64,000 nt of DNA. Origin: an uncultured Clostridia bacterium. GTDB taxonomy: Bacteria; Bacillota; Clostridia; Christensenellales; CAG-917. A program made the translations under genes and the position numbers. Position 1 is the stretch's first letter, and each line of letters starts with the position of its first letter. A model generated the notes under the pieces. That model ran no database searches and had not been told where the DNA came from. It saw only the letters and a program-made list of their open reading frames with translations. Positions 17,403-26,525 of this stretch are shown here, piece after piece. The stretch is from contig CALVKQ010000001.1 in NCBI GenBank assembly GCA_944332815.1, forward strand, positions 113,697-177,696. Reading direction: 5' to 3'.

Positions 17403-18404
17403 TCAGTCGAGTTTGACCCCTATCAACTCACTCAAAAATCTCCTGTCCTCCAAAAACTTCGCTCCGCCTATCGCGACGCTGCTTGCGCCGTCCTGGAGGG
17501 AGGTGAGAGGAAGCTCGAATGCCTGTTCGAGGTACTCTTTGAGCCCGGGGATACGGCTTGAACCGCCGGTGAGAAAGATGCCTTTGCGGAGGATCTCGGC
17601 GGAAAGTTCGGGGGGAGTTTCGTCGAGCACGTGCATGACCACTTCCACGATATCGTCAACGAGGGGCAGGACGGCGTCGCGCATATCCGCCGCCGTGATG
17701 ACGACGCTCTTTGGCGCGCCTTCGCGGCTGCCGCCCGACACGGGATAACTGCCCTCGTCGTTGAGGTAAAAGGACAATGCACCGGTTTTGAGTTTCTCAA
17801 CGGTGTAATCGCCGAGTTTGACGCCGTAGTTCATATACACCGCGTCGATGATGGCGGCATTGAACGCGTCGCCTGCTATATTGACCGTGACGCCGTTTGC
17901 AATGCCGCGGTTGGTGACGGCAGCCACTTCCGTCTTGCCGCCGCCGATGTCCAGGAACAGCCCTCCTATGCTGCCCGTGTACGCGAGCAGGGACAGAGGA
18001 GATTCCACGAGAGTGACCTCCTTGACGCCTGCTTTAAGGAAACATTTTTCCACGGCGCGGCGGTCGCTGCCCGTCATGGCGCAAGTGACGTTGACGATGG
18101 CGTTCACGCGCGGACGAAGGATGCCGCCCGTGGGCAGTATCTTTTTAAGGAAACTCCTGATGAGCAAAGCGCACATCTCCTCGTCGGCGACCTGCCCTTC
18201 CTTGACGGGCGCCACCACCTGCGCGCCGCCCAGCGAAGAGGATATTATGCTCTCCGCGCGGTAACCTGTTTCGAGCAATTCCAGCTTATCGCCGTGCCTG
18301 CCGACGAGCGCGACGGAAGGCTCGCGCAAGACCAGCCCTATACCCTTTTGGTATATGGTGATGAATTTGCTGCCGAGATCGACGGACAATTCTATCTGCG
18401 CCAC
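17403..18404 (-). CDS. divergent MreB-like actin homologue
   Basis: The 333-residue protein has the actin/MreB fold signatures in order: DLGSKFITIYQKGIG near the N-terminus (phosphate 1), RRAVEKCFLKAGVKEV, LDIGGGKTEVA (phosphate 2), TPPELSAEILRKGIFLTGG and SRIPGL (adenosine). These match MreB (TPPELAADI..GIVLTGGG), but several usually invariant positions differ. The following gene order maf-mreB is typical of rod-shape loci, yet mreC and mreD are absent: a repeat island follows. It overlaps maf by 13 bases. It probably directs cell-wall elongation at the membrane; a specialised paralogue role is possible. Confidence 0.75.
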   Translation of the reverse strand: MAQIELSVDLGSKFITIYQKGIGLVLREPSVALVGRHGDKLELLETGYRAESIISSSLGGAQVVAPVKEGQVADEEMCALLIRSFLKKILPTGGILRPRVNAIVNVTCAMTGSDRRAVEKCFLKAGVKEVTLVESPLSLLAYTGSIGGLFLDIGGGKTEVAAVTNRGIANGVTVNIAGDAFNAAIIDAVYMNYGVKLGDYTVEKLKTGALSFYLNDEGSYPVSGGSREGAPKSVVITAADMRDAVLPLVDDIVEVVMHVLDETPPELSAEILRKGIFLTGGSSRIPGLKEYLEQAFELPLTSLQDGASSVAIGGAKFLEDRRFLSELIGVKLD

Positions 18405-18979
18405 TTTTGCACCTCTTTGAGTACTTTTGTGAGTTTCTCCATCGGCAGCCCGATTATATTGGTCAGGCTCCCTTTATAGGACTGCACCACCACGCCCTCC
18501 TGGATGGCGTAGCCGCCTGCCTTATCGAAGGGGCGGTGGGTGTCCACATAGTTTTCTATCTCTTCCGCGGTCATGTTGCGGAAGGTGACGGCGGAGCGCA
18601 CCGAAAAGGTGACTTTCCTGCCGTAGGCGATGACCGTGACCCCGGTGAAAACGAAATGTTCGCGCCCGTTAAGCTCGGAGAGCATTCCTATCGCGTCCGC
18701 ACGATTATGGGGTTTACCGTACAATTTGTCGAGATAAACCACCGTATCCGCGCCTATTACCACTTCATCCGCATTGCCGCGGACTGCCGCGACGGCAGAG
18801 GCTTTGCGCTCGGAGAGCGCCCTCACCAACGCGCGCGGCGACCCGGCTTTCACCAGGCTTTCGTCTATATCGGAGGGGTGGACGACGAGGTCCTCAGCCA
18901 CCTCGGAAAGCAGTTCCGACCTCCGCGGAGAGGCGGAGGCGAGCACCACCCTGTCAGAGAATTTCCAGGTTCTTGCCAT
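18392..18979 (-). CDS. maf: Maf-like nucleotide pyrophosphatase
   Basis: The 195-residue protein carries the Maf signatures LASASPRRSELL at the N-terminus, GADTVVYLD in the middle and FDKAGGYAIQE in the second half. Maf proteins hydrolyse non-canonical nucleoside triphosphates or dTTP/UTP to the monophosphates and are linked to septum control. The start overlaps the end of the ppx gene by 26 bases and the stop overlaps the mreB-like start, so the three are translationally coupled. AAGGCGG precedes the ATG. Confidence 0.9.
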   Translation of the reverse strand: MARTWKFSDRVVLASASPRRSELLSEVAEDLVVHPSDIDESLVKAGSPRALVRALSERKASAVAAVRGNADEVVIGADTVVYLDKLYGKPHNRADAIGMLSELNGREHFVFTGVTVIAYGRKVTFSVRSAVTFRNMTAEEIENYVDTHRPFDKAGGYAIQEGVVVQSYKGSLTNIIGLPMEKLTKVLKEVQKWRR

Positions 18980-20468
18980 ATGCCGCCTTGAACTCCTGCG
19001 CGGCGGACAGCGCGTCCTTGACTTCCAGCGAGCAGTCGCCCTCCGTTTCTGTCTTGATGATGACGCTGTCGCCCAACACGTCGCAGGTGATGCCGGTGAT
19101 AACGCCGCTCTGACTGCGGTCGAAACTCTCGGCTATGCGCAGTATCACGCTGAGTTTGCGCATGGCGTCCACGTCCTCGACGGTGAGCATATCCTTGTAA
19201 CGCATGAGGTCTTCTTTGACTATCTCGTTCTTCCTGTGCCCTGCCGCCACGAACGCCGCCAACACCAGATCCTTATGCGGCACGCCGTAAAGGTTGCTGT
19301 TGAGGATGATGTAGCAGGAATGCTGCTCGTGGTGATAGTACTTTATCCTCATGCCGGTGTCGTGCATGAGCGCGGCTATCTTCAACACGCGCACGTACAT
19401 CCTGGGCATCTTGTGCAGCACTTTGAGCTGCTTGAACAGCTGGATGCAAAGGTTGTAGACGTGCTCGGCGTGAGGGATGTTGACGTCGTAGTACTTCATC
19501 TGGGTGTGCAGCGAATGCCCGAGGACGTCGGTCAGCGGACGCTCGCTCACTCCGGGAACGGCGTAACGGAACATCGCGCCCTCGCGCAGTCCGCAGCCGC
19601 TTATGGTTATCTTGGGGAAATCGAAACGGGAGAGCACCGCTTTGATGACCGCGAGCGAACTGGGGAAGATGTCCGCCCTGCCGCTCGACAGCCCTTTTAT
19701 CTTCATGGTGGAATCCAGGTCGAGTTTCCTTATGGTGGAATACAGCCCGTCGAACTCCGCCATGGGTATCTCATAACCGTGCGTCATATTGAAGGGATAC
19801 TTCCTCACCATGCGGCTTATCCTGCCCAAATTCCTGAACGCGCCGCCCACGCCCACAAACGCGGTGTCGGGCTCGATGCTGTCCAGCCAGCTTATCTTGT
19901 CCAGCTGCTCGCCGATGAACGCCTCTATCTTGCTCGCGCGCGTTTCGGGCTCCGCACTGTAACTCTTGAAAAGGTCGGTGAGGGTCACGGTGCCGAAGGG
20001 AAGGGTTTCGTAATGTATGAGGTTGCGGCGGTTATAGTAGATGAGATTGGTGGAACCGCCCCCCATCTCCATTATGAGCCCTTTGGGGATGTCCATGGAA
20101 TTGATGACCCCCTGATAGATGAGCAGCGCCTGCTCCTCCACCGTAAGCACCTTTATCTTGATGCCGCAAGTCATCGCCACCTCGTCGAGGAAGCTCTTCT
20201 GGTTCTTGGCGCGGCGCACCGCGGCAGTGGCGTAAGCGAATATCTTATCCACGTGGTTGGCGTCGCACAGCCTCCTGAACATGCTGAGCGTCTTTATGGT
20301 CTGCGCAACGCGCTGTGGCTTGATTATGCCGTCCCAGTCCATATCCTGACCCAGTCGGACAGTTTCTTTGAGCTCGTCGAACACGACGAAATAGCCGCCC
20401 TCCAAAATGTTGACCAGCACCAGTCTTGCGGAATTTGATCCGAGGTCGATGACAGCGATTTTTTCCAT
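18954..20468 (-). CDS. ppx: Ppx/GppA exopolyphosphatase with HD-type C-terminal domain
   Basis: The 504-residue protein starts with the ASKHA phosphate loop (IDLGSNSARLVLV), has MEMGGGSTNLIYY for the second loop and GVGGAFRNL for the third, followed by an all-helical C-terminal domain with HD-type residues (HAEHVYNL, ALMHDTG, HHEQHS). This architecture matches exopolyphosphatase / guanosine pentaphosphatase enzymes that degrade polyphosphate or pppGpp. The ATG at 20468 has GGAAGGAG well placed; an upstream in-frame start is not supported. It follows rnfB by 59 bases and is probably part of the same transcript. Confidence 0.88.
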   Translation of the reverse strand: MEKIAVIDLGSNSARLVLVNILEGGYFVVFDELKETVRLGQDMDWDGIIKPQRVAQTIKTLSMFRRLCDANHVDKIFAYATAAVRRAKNQKSFLDEVAMTCGIKIKVLTVEEQALLIYQGVINSMDIPKGLIMEMGGGSTNLIYYNRRNLIHYETLPFGTVTLTDLFKSYSAEPETRASKIEAFIGEQLDKISWLDSIEPDTAFVGVGGAFRNLGRISRMVRKYPFNMTHGYEIPMAEFDGLYSTIRKLDLDSTMKIKGLSSGRADIFPSSLAVIKAVLSRFDFPKITISGCGLREGAMFRYAVPGVSERPLTDVLGHSLHTQMKYYDVNIPHAEHVYNLCIQLFKQLKVLHKMPRMYVRVLKIAALMHDTGMRIKYYHHEQHSCYIILNSNLYGVPHKDLVLAAFVAAGHRKNEIVKEDLMRYKDMLTVEDVDAMRKLSVILRIAESFDRSQSGVITGITCDVLGDSVIIKTETEGDCSLEVKDALSAAQEFKAAYGKNLEIL

Positions 20469-20527
20469 ATTTACTCCTTCCGGCGCGGCGCGCCGCTGCA
20501 TACCTCCGCCGCCGTGGCGGAGAAGCG

Positions 20528-21355
20528 TCACTCACATGATTTGATACATTTAGCCGGGCATTTGGACATGCACAGTCCGCACCCGACGCACTTGTCGTAA
20601 TCGATGACGGGCAGATTGTCTTTGAGCTCTATCGCCTTTTCGGGACAGACCTTCGCGCAAAGACCGCATCCGAGGCATCCTTTCGCGCACATGGCGCGCA
20701 CCTCTTTGCCTCCGCGGAGGCAGTTGGAACACGCGATGTACACTTTGGCGCTCTTGGGCACCCGTTTCACCAGCTTTTTGGGGCAGGCGGCGACGCATTT
20801 GCCGCAGGTTATGCACTTCTCACGGTCCACGACCGCATAGCCGTCCTCTCCGACGTCCATGGCGTGGACGGGACACGCGTCCGTGCACGAGCCCATACCG
20901 AGGCACCCCCACGGGCACACCTTTCTGCCGCCGCCCAACAGTTCCATGCTGCGGCAGTCGCCGTACCCCATATATTCGTATTTGTCGTTCGCGGCGTTAC
21001 CGCCGTTGCAGGCGACCACTATCTTGGTTTCCGCCGCGTCCACCGCGACGCCCAGTATCTCGCCTATTATCTTCTTTTCCGACGCCGCGGTCGCGGAACA
21101 GGAGTTGACGTCCGCTTTGCCCTCCGCCAGCGCCTTCGCGAACGCATCGCACCCGGCATAGCCGCACGCTCCGCAGTTCGCGCCCGAAAGGTGTCTGCGC
21201 ACCTCCTCCTCTTTCTCGTCCTTTTTGACGGCGAACTTCTTGCCCAGCACCGCGAGCAGCACCCCGAACACGGCGGCGAGCGCGAACAGCACGAGCGCCG
21301 ACCAGAGCACGGTCATGGGATCCACTGCGGATATCATCAACAGAACGTTTCTCAT
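20528..21355 (-). CDS. rnfB: Rnf complex subunit B (iron-sulfur)
   Basis: The 275-residue protein has an N-terminal membrane helix (about residues 15-38) and a four-Cys [4Fe-4S] motif, NCGACGYAGC with a later Cys. Ferredoxin-like CxxCxxCxxxCP clusters follow (CITCGKCVAACP, GCLGCGLCAKVCP, CVGCGLCMSKCP). RnfB is the likely entry point for electrons from reduced ferredoxin. It is the last rnf gene, 13 bases after rnfA. Confidence 0.95.
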   Translation of the reverse strand: MRNVLLMISAVDPMTVLWSALVLFALAAVFGVLLAVLGKKFAVKKDEKEEEVRRHLSGANCGACGYAGCDAFAKALAEGKADVNSCSATAASEKKIIGEILGVAVDAAETKIVVACNGGNAANDKYEYMGYGDCRSMELLGGGRKVCPWGCLGMGSCTDACPVHAMDVGEDGYAVVDREKCITCGKCVAACPKKLVKRVPKSAKVYIACSNCLRGGKEVRAMCAKGCLGCGLCAKVCPEKAIELKDNLPVIDYDKCVGCGLCMSKCPAKCIKSCE

Positions 21356-21368
21356 CTCTCCGCCCTCC

Positions 21369-21956
21369 TCACGATATCATCCCCGAGAACGCCGTGAACG
21401 CAAGGCTCATTATGGAAGCCGCGATGAGCGTTATGGGGAAGCCTCTGAACGGCTTGGGGACGGAGTTCAGGTCCATGCGTTCGCGGATGCCTGCGAGCAG
21501 CAGTATCGCGATGGTGAACCCGGCGCCGCTGAACACGCCGTTGAGGAAGGACAGCAGCAGGCTCTCCGCCGACGCTATCCCGTAGGACTGGATGTTGAGT
21601 ATCGCTACGCCGAGCACGGCGCAGTTGGTCGTGATGAGGGGCAGATACACCCCGAGCGCGCTGTAAAGCGAGGGCATGAATTTTTTCAGCACCAGCTCGA
21701 CAAGCTGCACGAGCGCCGCGATGACCAGTATGAACGCGATCGTCTGCAAGTACTCTATCCCTGCGGCGACCAGCAGTTTCTGCACCAGCCAGGTGAACAC
21801 GGACGCTATCCCCATGACGAAGATGACCGCAAGCCCCATCCCGAGTGCGGTGTCCGTCTTTTTGGACACGCCCAGGAAGGGACAGCACCCGAGGAACTGA
21901 CATAACACGAAGTTGTTGACGAACATTGCGCCTATGATGAGCAGGAAGTATGTCAT
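21369..21956 (-). CDS. rnfA: Rnf complex subunit A (membrane)
   Basis: The 195-residue protein has six predicted membrane helices and the family start MTYFLLIIGAMFVNNFVL, followed by CQFLGCCPFLGVSKK with the conserved membrane Cys. It forms the ion-translocating core with RnfE. Its ATG overlaps the rnfE stop by four bases. Confidence 0.95.
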   Translation of the reverse strand: MTYFLLIIGAMFVNNFVLCQFLGCCPFLGVSKKTDTALGMGLAVIFVMGIASVFTWLVQKLLVAAGIEYLQTIAFILVIAALVQLVELVLKKFMPSLYSALGVYLPLITTNCAVLGVAILNIQSYGIASAESLLLSFLNGVFSGAGFTIAILLLAGIRERMDLNSVPKPFRGFPITLIAASIMSLAFTAFSGMIS

Positions 21957-22789
21957 TTTTCATCCTCCCCGGCGCCGTCGCCTCCGTTTCGGACAGCCGC
22001 GTCCGCCTCGGACGCGCCCGCTCCTTCCGCCTCGGCGCTCTGCAACGCCGCAAGCTCTCCTTCCACGTGCTCGCGCACGCGCTCGTCTATCATCTTCCCT
22101 TCTTCCTCGTGCTTGGCGTCACGCTTGGCAGCCGCCTTGTCGGACAGCGCGTTGATCGCCGCCATCACCAGCCCCAGCGTAAGGAATCCGCCGGCAGGCA
22201 GCACGAACACCGACATGGAATAATCGGGCAGCGAGCCCAGCGTAAGCCCGAATTCCGCTTCGCCGAAAGACCCCACGAAGAAGGTGCCCGACCCCAGGAA
22301 CTCGCGTATCACGCCGAGCAGCACGAGCGCAAGGGTGAACCCCAAGCCCATGCCCAGCCCGTCCAGCACGGAATCGCCCACCTTGTTGGTGCTGGCAAAC
22401 GCCTCCGCTCTGGCGAGGATTATGCAGTTGACCACAATGAGCGGCAGATATATGCCCAGCGCGTCATACAGCGCAGGCACGAACTTGCGCAGCAGCATCT
22501 CCACCAGCGTCACGAACGTCGCGATGATGAGCACGTACGCCGGGATGCGCACCTTGTCGGGGATGACCTTGCGCAGCAGCGACACCAGCGCGTTGGAGCA
22601 CACCAGCACCACCGTGGCGGCGACGCCCATACCCAGCCCGTTGAACGCGCTCGTGGAAATGGCGAGCGTGGGGCACATCCCCAAGACAAGGCGGAAGACA
22701 GGGTTGGAAGAAAGTATGCCGTTTGCGACTATCTTGCTCTTTCCCCTGACATCCATTTTCAATTCCCTGTTCGGACGAGCCTTTTTCAT
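21953..22789 (-). CDS. rnfE: Rnf complex subunit E (membrane), with acidic C-terminal extension
   Basis: The 278-residue protein contains the RnfE core (NPVFRLVLGMCPTLAIS, NCIILARAEAFAS) with six membrane helices in the first 215 residues. Beyond that lies a charged Ala/Glu-rich tail of about 55 residues (VREHVEGELAALQSAEAEG onwards) that is longer than in typical RnfE. It overlaps rnfA and rnfG by four bases each. Confidence 0.93.
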   Translation of the reverse strand: MKKARPNRELKMDVRGKSKIVANGILSSNPVFRLVLGMCPTLAISTSAFNGLGMGVAATVVLVCSNALVSLLRKVIPDKVRIPAYVLIIATFVTLVEMLLRKFVPALYDALGIYLPLIVVNCIILARAEAFASTNKVGDSVLDGLGMGLGFTLALVLLGVIREFLGSGTFFVGSFGEAEFGLTLGSLPDYSMSVFVLPAGGFLTLGLVMAAINALSDKAAAKRDAKHEEEGKMIDERVREHVEGELAALQSAEAEGAGASEADAAVRNGGDGAGEDEK

Positions 22790-23433
22790 GCTTTCACCTC
22801 CGCCACGTTGGAATTGAAGGACGCCACCGCCGCGTTGACCGCATTGTTGAATCCTTTCGACGTGAATGTGGCTTGCGACACCGCGTCCACATCGCCGTCA
22901 TCCTTCACCGCATCCTCGCCCTTGACGAGGTCGAACTGCCCTGTTTCTATGGCGTTCTTGCCCACATACTTGCTCTTGTTCGCGGAAACAACCTTGTCCA
23001 TATACCCTGCGGTTTCCGACTGCGAATAAACTTCGATATCCGTGATGGTGCCGTCCGCCGCGATGTGGACGAGCAGTTCCAGAGTGCCGCCCTTTGCGCC
23101 GCTGCCCACCGCACGGAAGACGTAAACACTGCCCTCCGCGGTGCACACCTCGTACGCCGCGGCGACATAGCTGCTGCCCTCCGTAACGGCGTCGGGGAGC
23201 GCGATGACCGCATCCGCTTCCACGCCGTACTCACCGCCCAGCTGCTCTCTTATCACGGCGTCCGGGTCAACGTAAGTGAGCCAATTGACCAGCCCGAGCA
23301 GCACGCCTGCGACCAAAGCGATCGCTGCGAGCACCACGATGCACACCACTATGTCCTTTCCGAAAAATTTTTGTTTCTTGACCGCCTCCGCGCCCTCGGG
23401 GACGCGCGCTGCGTTTTTCATATCTTCACTCAA
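22786..23433 (-). CDS. rnfG: Rnf complex subunit G (FMN-binding)
   Basis: The protein has one N-terminal membrane helix (FFGKDIVVCIVVLAAIAL) and an extracytoplasmic FMN-binding domain that ends with VDAVSQATFTSKGFNNAV. The covalent FMN would attach to the Thr in SQAT; the usual motif is SGAT, so one residue differs. The start is uncertain. TTG at 23433 sits eight bases from GGGAGG and is preferred; the ATG at 23421 is 20 bases away and has no site of its own. The TTG start overlaps the rnfD stop. Confidence 0.88.
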   Translation of the reverse strand: MSEDMKNAARVPEGAEAVKKQKFFGKDIVVCIVVLAAIALVAGVLLGLVNWLTYVDPDAVIREQLGGEYGVEADAVIALPDAVTEGSSYVAAAYEVCTAEGSVYVFRAVGSGAKGGTLELLVHIAADGTITDIEVYSQSETAGYMDKVVSANKSKYVGKNAIETGQFDLVKGEDAVKDDGDVDAVSQATFTSKGFNNAVNAAVASFNSNVAEVKA

Positions 23434-24526
23434 CGCGCTCACCTCCCTCTTCGACCGCGGTCTGCTTTTTTGCAAACTTCGCTCTGACAGCCGCCGCCAG
23501 CTCCTTAACGTCCTTATGCGGAGTGCCGAAAGGCTTTCTCTTTATCTTTTCCAGCAAAGGCGTGACAATGTTCATGAGCAGTATCGCGAAGGACACGCCC
23601 TCGTTCATCGTGCCGTACTTTCTTATCACCACCGTGAGGAAGCCCAGCCCCAGCCCGTAGATGACCACCGCAACGGGAGTCTTGGGGGAGGTGGCGTAGT
23701 CCGTCGCCATGAAGAATGCGCCGAACATAAGACCGCCGCCCAGGAGATAAGTCCATACATACTCGCCCACATAGCCGCTGTCCGCAAAGAATATCGCCGT
23801 GAACAGCGCGGTAGAGCCGATGTACAGCACGGGGATCTTGACGTCTATCACGCGGCGCACGGCAAGGTAAACTCCGCCTATGAGCACGGCGAGAGTGCTC
23901 ACTTCGCCGGCGCTGCCCCCTATCCTGCCCAGGAACATATCCAAAGCGCTGAGCCCTGCGGAAGGATCCGTTCCCGAGCTTATCGCCTCCTTGACCCCTT
24001 GCAACGGAGTCGCCGTCGTTATGGCATCGGGCAGAGATATCTCCACCCCCTGACGGAAGTACGCAAACAGGTTCGCGCCGTCTGAGAGGTCCACGGGCAG
24101 CACGAACTGCGTCATGACTCCCGTCCACGCGAGCATGAGGAATATCCTCGCGGTGATCGCCGGATTGGCGAAGTTCCTGCCTATGCCGCCGAAGAGCATC
24201 TTGACGACGATGATGGCGAACGCCGCGCCCACGATGGGCACGTAGAAGGGAACGACGGGAGGCAGATTGAGCGCAAGGATGATGCCCGTCACCACCGCGG
24301 AAAGGTCGCGCGTGGTCTGCGTGCGTTTGGTGATGATATTGAACACCCATTCGCAGAAAACCGCGCTGCTGACACTTAACACCGTCAAAAACAGCGGATA
24401 AAACCCGTATAACAACACCATCGCCAGCACCGCCGGGCACAGCGCGATGATGACGTCCAGCATTATGCGCTGCGTCGTGGCAGGCGACGTGATGTGCGGA
24501 GAAGAGGAAACGCGCAAATTCTTCAT
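23426..24526 (-). CDS. rnfD: Rnf complex subunit D (membrane, FMN-binding)
   Basis: The 366-residue membrane protein shows the RnfD/NqrB core: SSPHITSPATTQRIMLDVI at the N-terminus, GGIGRNFANPAITARIF, the FMN attachment region ITTATPLQG and DYATSPKTP. Covalent FMN is expected on the Thr of TTATPL. It starts one base after rnfC ends. Confidence 0.94.
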   Translation of the reverse strand: MKNLRVSSSPHITSPATTQRIMLDVIIALCPAVLAMVLLYGFYPLFLTVLSVSSAVFCEWVFNIITKRTQTTRDLSAVVTGIILALNLPPVVPFYVPIVGAAFAIIVVKMLFGGIGRNFANPAITARIFLMLAWTGVMTQFVLPVDLSDGANLFAYFRQGVEISLPDAITTATPLQGVKEAISSGTDPSAGLSALDMFLGRIGGSAGEVSTLAVLIGGVYLAVRRVIDVKIPVLYIGSTALFTAIFFADSGYVGEYVWTYLLGGGLMFGAFFMATDYATSPKTPVAVVIYGLGLGFLTVVIRKYGTMNEGVSFAILLMNIVTPLLEKIKRKPFGTPHKDVKELAAAVRAKFAKKQTAVEEGGERVE

Positions 24527-24527
24527 G

Positions 24528-25835
24528 TCACTTCCTCCTCTCTTTCAAAGTCTTTTTGGCAAGGCGTATCGCCTGCACGAGAGGACGCTTCGCAGGGCAC
24601 ACGTAGGAACAGACGCCGCACTCCATGCAATCCGTCACATACAGTTCCTCCGTCCTTGGGAAGTCGCCTGCTACGACCGCCTTCTCTATATCGCGCGGCG
24701 AAAGCTTCATCGGGCACTGCCTGATGCATCTGCCGCAGTTGATACACTGCGTGGGAGAGGTCGCCGCGCTCTCTTTCGCTCCGAAAAAGAGCAGCGAGGA
24801 CGTGGTCTTACTCACGCACGCGTCCAGCCCCGACTGCGCGACCCCCATCATGGGACCGCCGCTTATCACCTTGACTATATCCTCGTCCGAACGCTCGCCG
24901 CGCGTCTTCTCCCTCACGAATGAGAAAGGCGTGCCCACGGGCATGAAGAAGTTGCCGGGCGCCCCCGTTTCGCCTCCGCCCACAGTGACCGCACGCGAAA
25001 TGAGGGGTTCGCCCATATCCACCGCACGCGCGACCGCATAAGCGGTATGCACGTTATCCACCACGCAGCCCACGTCGGCAGGCAGTCCGCCCGGAGGGAC
25101 CCTGCGCCCCGTGAGCGCGAACACCATCTGTTTTTCCGCGCCCTGAGGGTACTTGGTGCGAAGCAGCACGGGACGCACGTCGTCCGCGCCGCCGCACGCC
25201 TTTTCCAGCGCCGCATACGCCCCTTTCTTGTTGGACTCCACGCCGATGAGCGCCACCCCGGCTCCCACCGCTTTTGCCATCAGCCTCGCGCCGCGCACTA
25301 TCTCCTCCGCACGCTCCGTCATAAGGCGGCAGTCGCAGGTGATGTACGGCTCGCACTCCGCCCCGTTGAGCAGGAAAAACTCGGGCGCGGTCTTGGGAGC
25401 GAGCTTGACGTGCGTGGGGAAGCCCGCGCCGCCCATGCCGACGATGCCGCATTCGCGCACGCGCTCCCTTATCATATCGGGGGTGGGGTCGTCAAGCGGC
25501 GGCAAAAACGCCGTCCTGCCCTCGAAGTCGTTCTCGATCTCGATATGGACACACTGTGCGCCCGTGGGGGTAACGCCCTTTTTCACGGCGGTCACTCTGC
25601 CGGATACGGGCGCGTGTACGCGCGCAGAAACAAAACCGCCGCTCTCGCCTATCGGCTGTCCTGCCGCGACAGTATCCCCCACCTCTACGACGGGGACGGC
25701 AGGCGCTCCTATATGCTGCGAGAGCGGAACGCGCAAAAGCTCCGGCGCGTCAAATTCGGCGAGCGGAACATTTGCCGTAAATTTACTGGCAGGAGGGTGC
25801 GCCCCTCTGCCGAATGTCCTGAATGCAAACTGCAA
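24528..25835 (-). CDS. rnfC: Rnf complex subunit C (NADH-binding, iron-sulfur)
   Basis: The 435-residue protein contains the glycine-rich nucleotide and flavin region GIVGMGGAGFPTHVKL and LLNGAECEPYITCD. Two C-terminal [4Fe-4S] motifs follow, CINCGRCIRQCPMKL and CMECGVCSYVCP. RnfC exchanges electrons with NAD. The start is TTG with GGGAGAAG upstream; no nearby ATG gives the conserved N-terminus. As the first gene of rnfCDGEAB it follows a good sigma-A promoter. Confidence 0.94.
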   Translation of the reverse strand: MQFAFRTFGRGAHPPASKFTANVPLAEFDAPELLRVPLSQHIGAPAVPVVEVGDTVAAGQPIGESGGFVSARVHAPVSGRVTAVKKGVTPTGAQCVHIEIENDFEGRTAFLPPLDDPTPDMIRERVRECGIVGMGGAGFPTHVKLAPKTAPEFFLLNGAECEPYITCDCRLMTERAEEIVRGARLMAKAVGAGVALIGVESNKKGAYAALEKACGGADDVRPVLLRTKYPQGAEKQMVFALTGRRVPPGGLPADVGCVVDNVHTAYAVARAVDMGEPLISRAVTVGGGETGAPGNFFMPVGTPFSFVREKTRGERSDEDIVKVISGGPMMGVAQSGLDACVSKTTSSLLFFGAKESAATSPTQCINCGRCIRQCPMKLSPRDIEKAVVAGDFPRTEELYVTDCMECGVCSYVCPAKRPLVQAIRLAKKTLKERRK

Positions 25836-25898
25836 GTTTTCTTCTCCCGGTGTAAAATTACCCCCTTAAACGCGAGTGCACGGTTTACACTCGTGTTA

Positions 25899-25927
25899 AT
25901 TATAAAGCAAATCCCTCTTAATGTAAA
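25899..25927 (-). promoter_or_regulatory. sigma-A promoter of the rnf operon
   Basis: On the minus strand TTTACA is followed after 17 bases by a perfect TATAAT, 64 bases upstream of rnfC. The leader contains an inverted repeat CGAGTG..CACTCG and a GTGTAAA..TTTACAC pair that could be operator or structure; no Rex-type site was seen. Confidence 0.7.
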
Positions 25928-26057
25928 TACCGAAAATTTCCAAAAGAGGCTTCCCCTAGGGAAAAGAGTCACGTATCACTGTATCGGCAGGGCTGATGAC
26001 GCGGTCCGGGCGGAAATCGGCGGCGCAGGACCCGGTTCGTATTATTCCGTTACGGCA

Positions 26058-26432
26058 TCACCTGGAAGAAAAGTTGCGCGCGACTCCTGCGGACAGCCCG
26101 AAAGCCGCGATGAGTATCAAAAAACCTCCGTACACTCTGCCCAGCCATTCCGCCGCATCCCGCGCGAATGCGGAAGTCACCGCGGCAGCCGCGAGCGCCG
26201 GCAGCAGCACGTAAGGCAGGGCGGAAGTTTCCACCAACCCGTTCTTGACGTGCATGGCGAGAGCGACGCTCCCGGTGGGCAGGAACGCCACGATGTTGGC
26301 GAACTGCGCCGCAAGCTGACCTGCGGAAAGAAATAGCACGAGTATGGGTATGGTGAGGGTGCCTCCTCCCATTCCCATACCTGCAAGCACGCCGCCGCAC
26401 GTCCCGGCGAGAAAGAACCAAAGCGCGCGCAT
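26058..26432 (-). CDS. half-size TauE/SafE family membrane protein (second of a pair)
   Basis: The 124-residue protein has about four membrane helices and the family motif GGVLAGMGMGGGTLTIPILV near its N-terminus, found at the start of each half of full-length TauE/SafE sulfite or organic-anion exporters. With its upstream neighbour it would make up one complete transporter of about eight helices. The ATG at 26432 has GGAGG five bases upstream. Substrate unknown. Confidence 0.8.
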   Translation of the reverse strand: MRALWFFLAGTCGGVLAGMGMGGGTLTIPILVLFLSAGQLAAQFANIVAFLPTGSVALAMHVKNGLVETSALPYVLLPALAAAAVTSAFARDAAEWLGRVYGGFLILIAAFGLSAGVARNFSSR

Positions 26433-26525
26433 ACGCACCTCCCCGATAAAGTATGTAAACGCGCGAAACGGCGTTTTAGCTTACGATATTGACATATAAA
26501 CATCGCATATGGCGATTTTATGTCG

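Noticed and set aside
25872..25927. Rex operator in the rnf promoter region
   Set aside because: No TTGTTAA-n4-TTAACAA-like site could be found; only generic inverted repeats are present.
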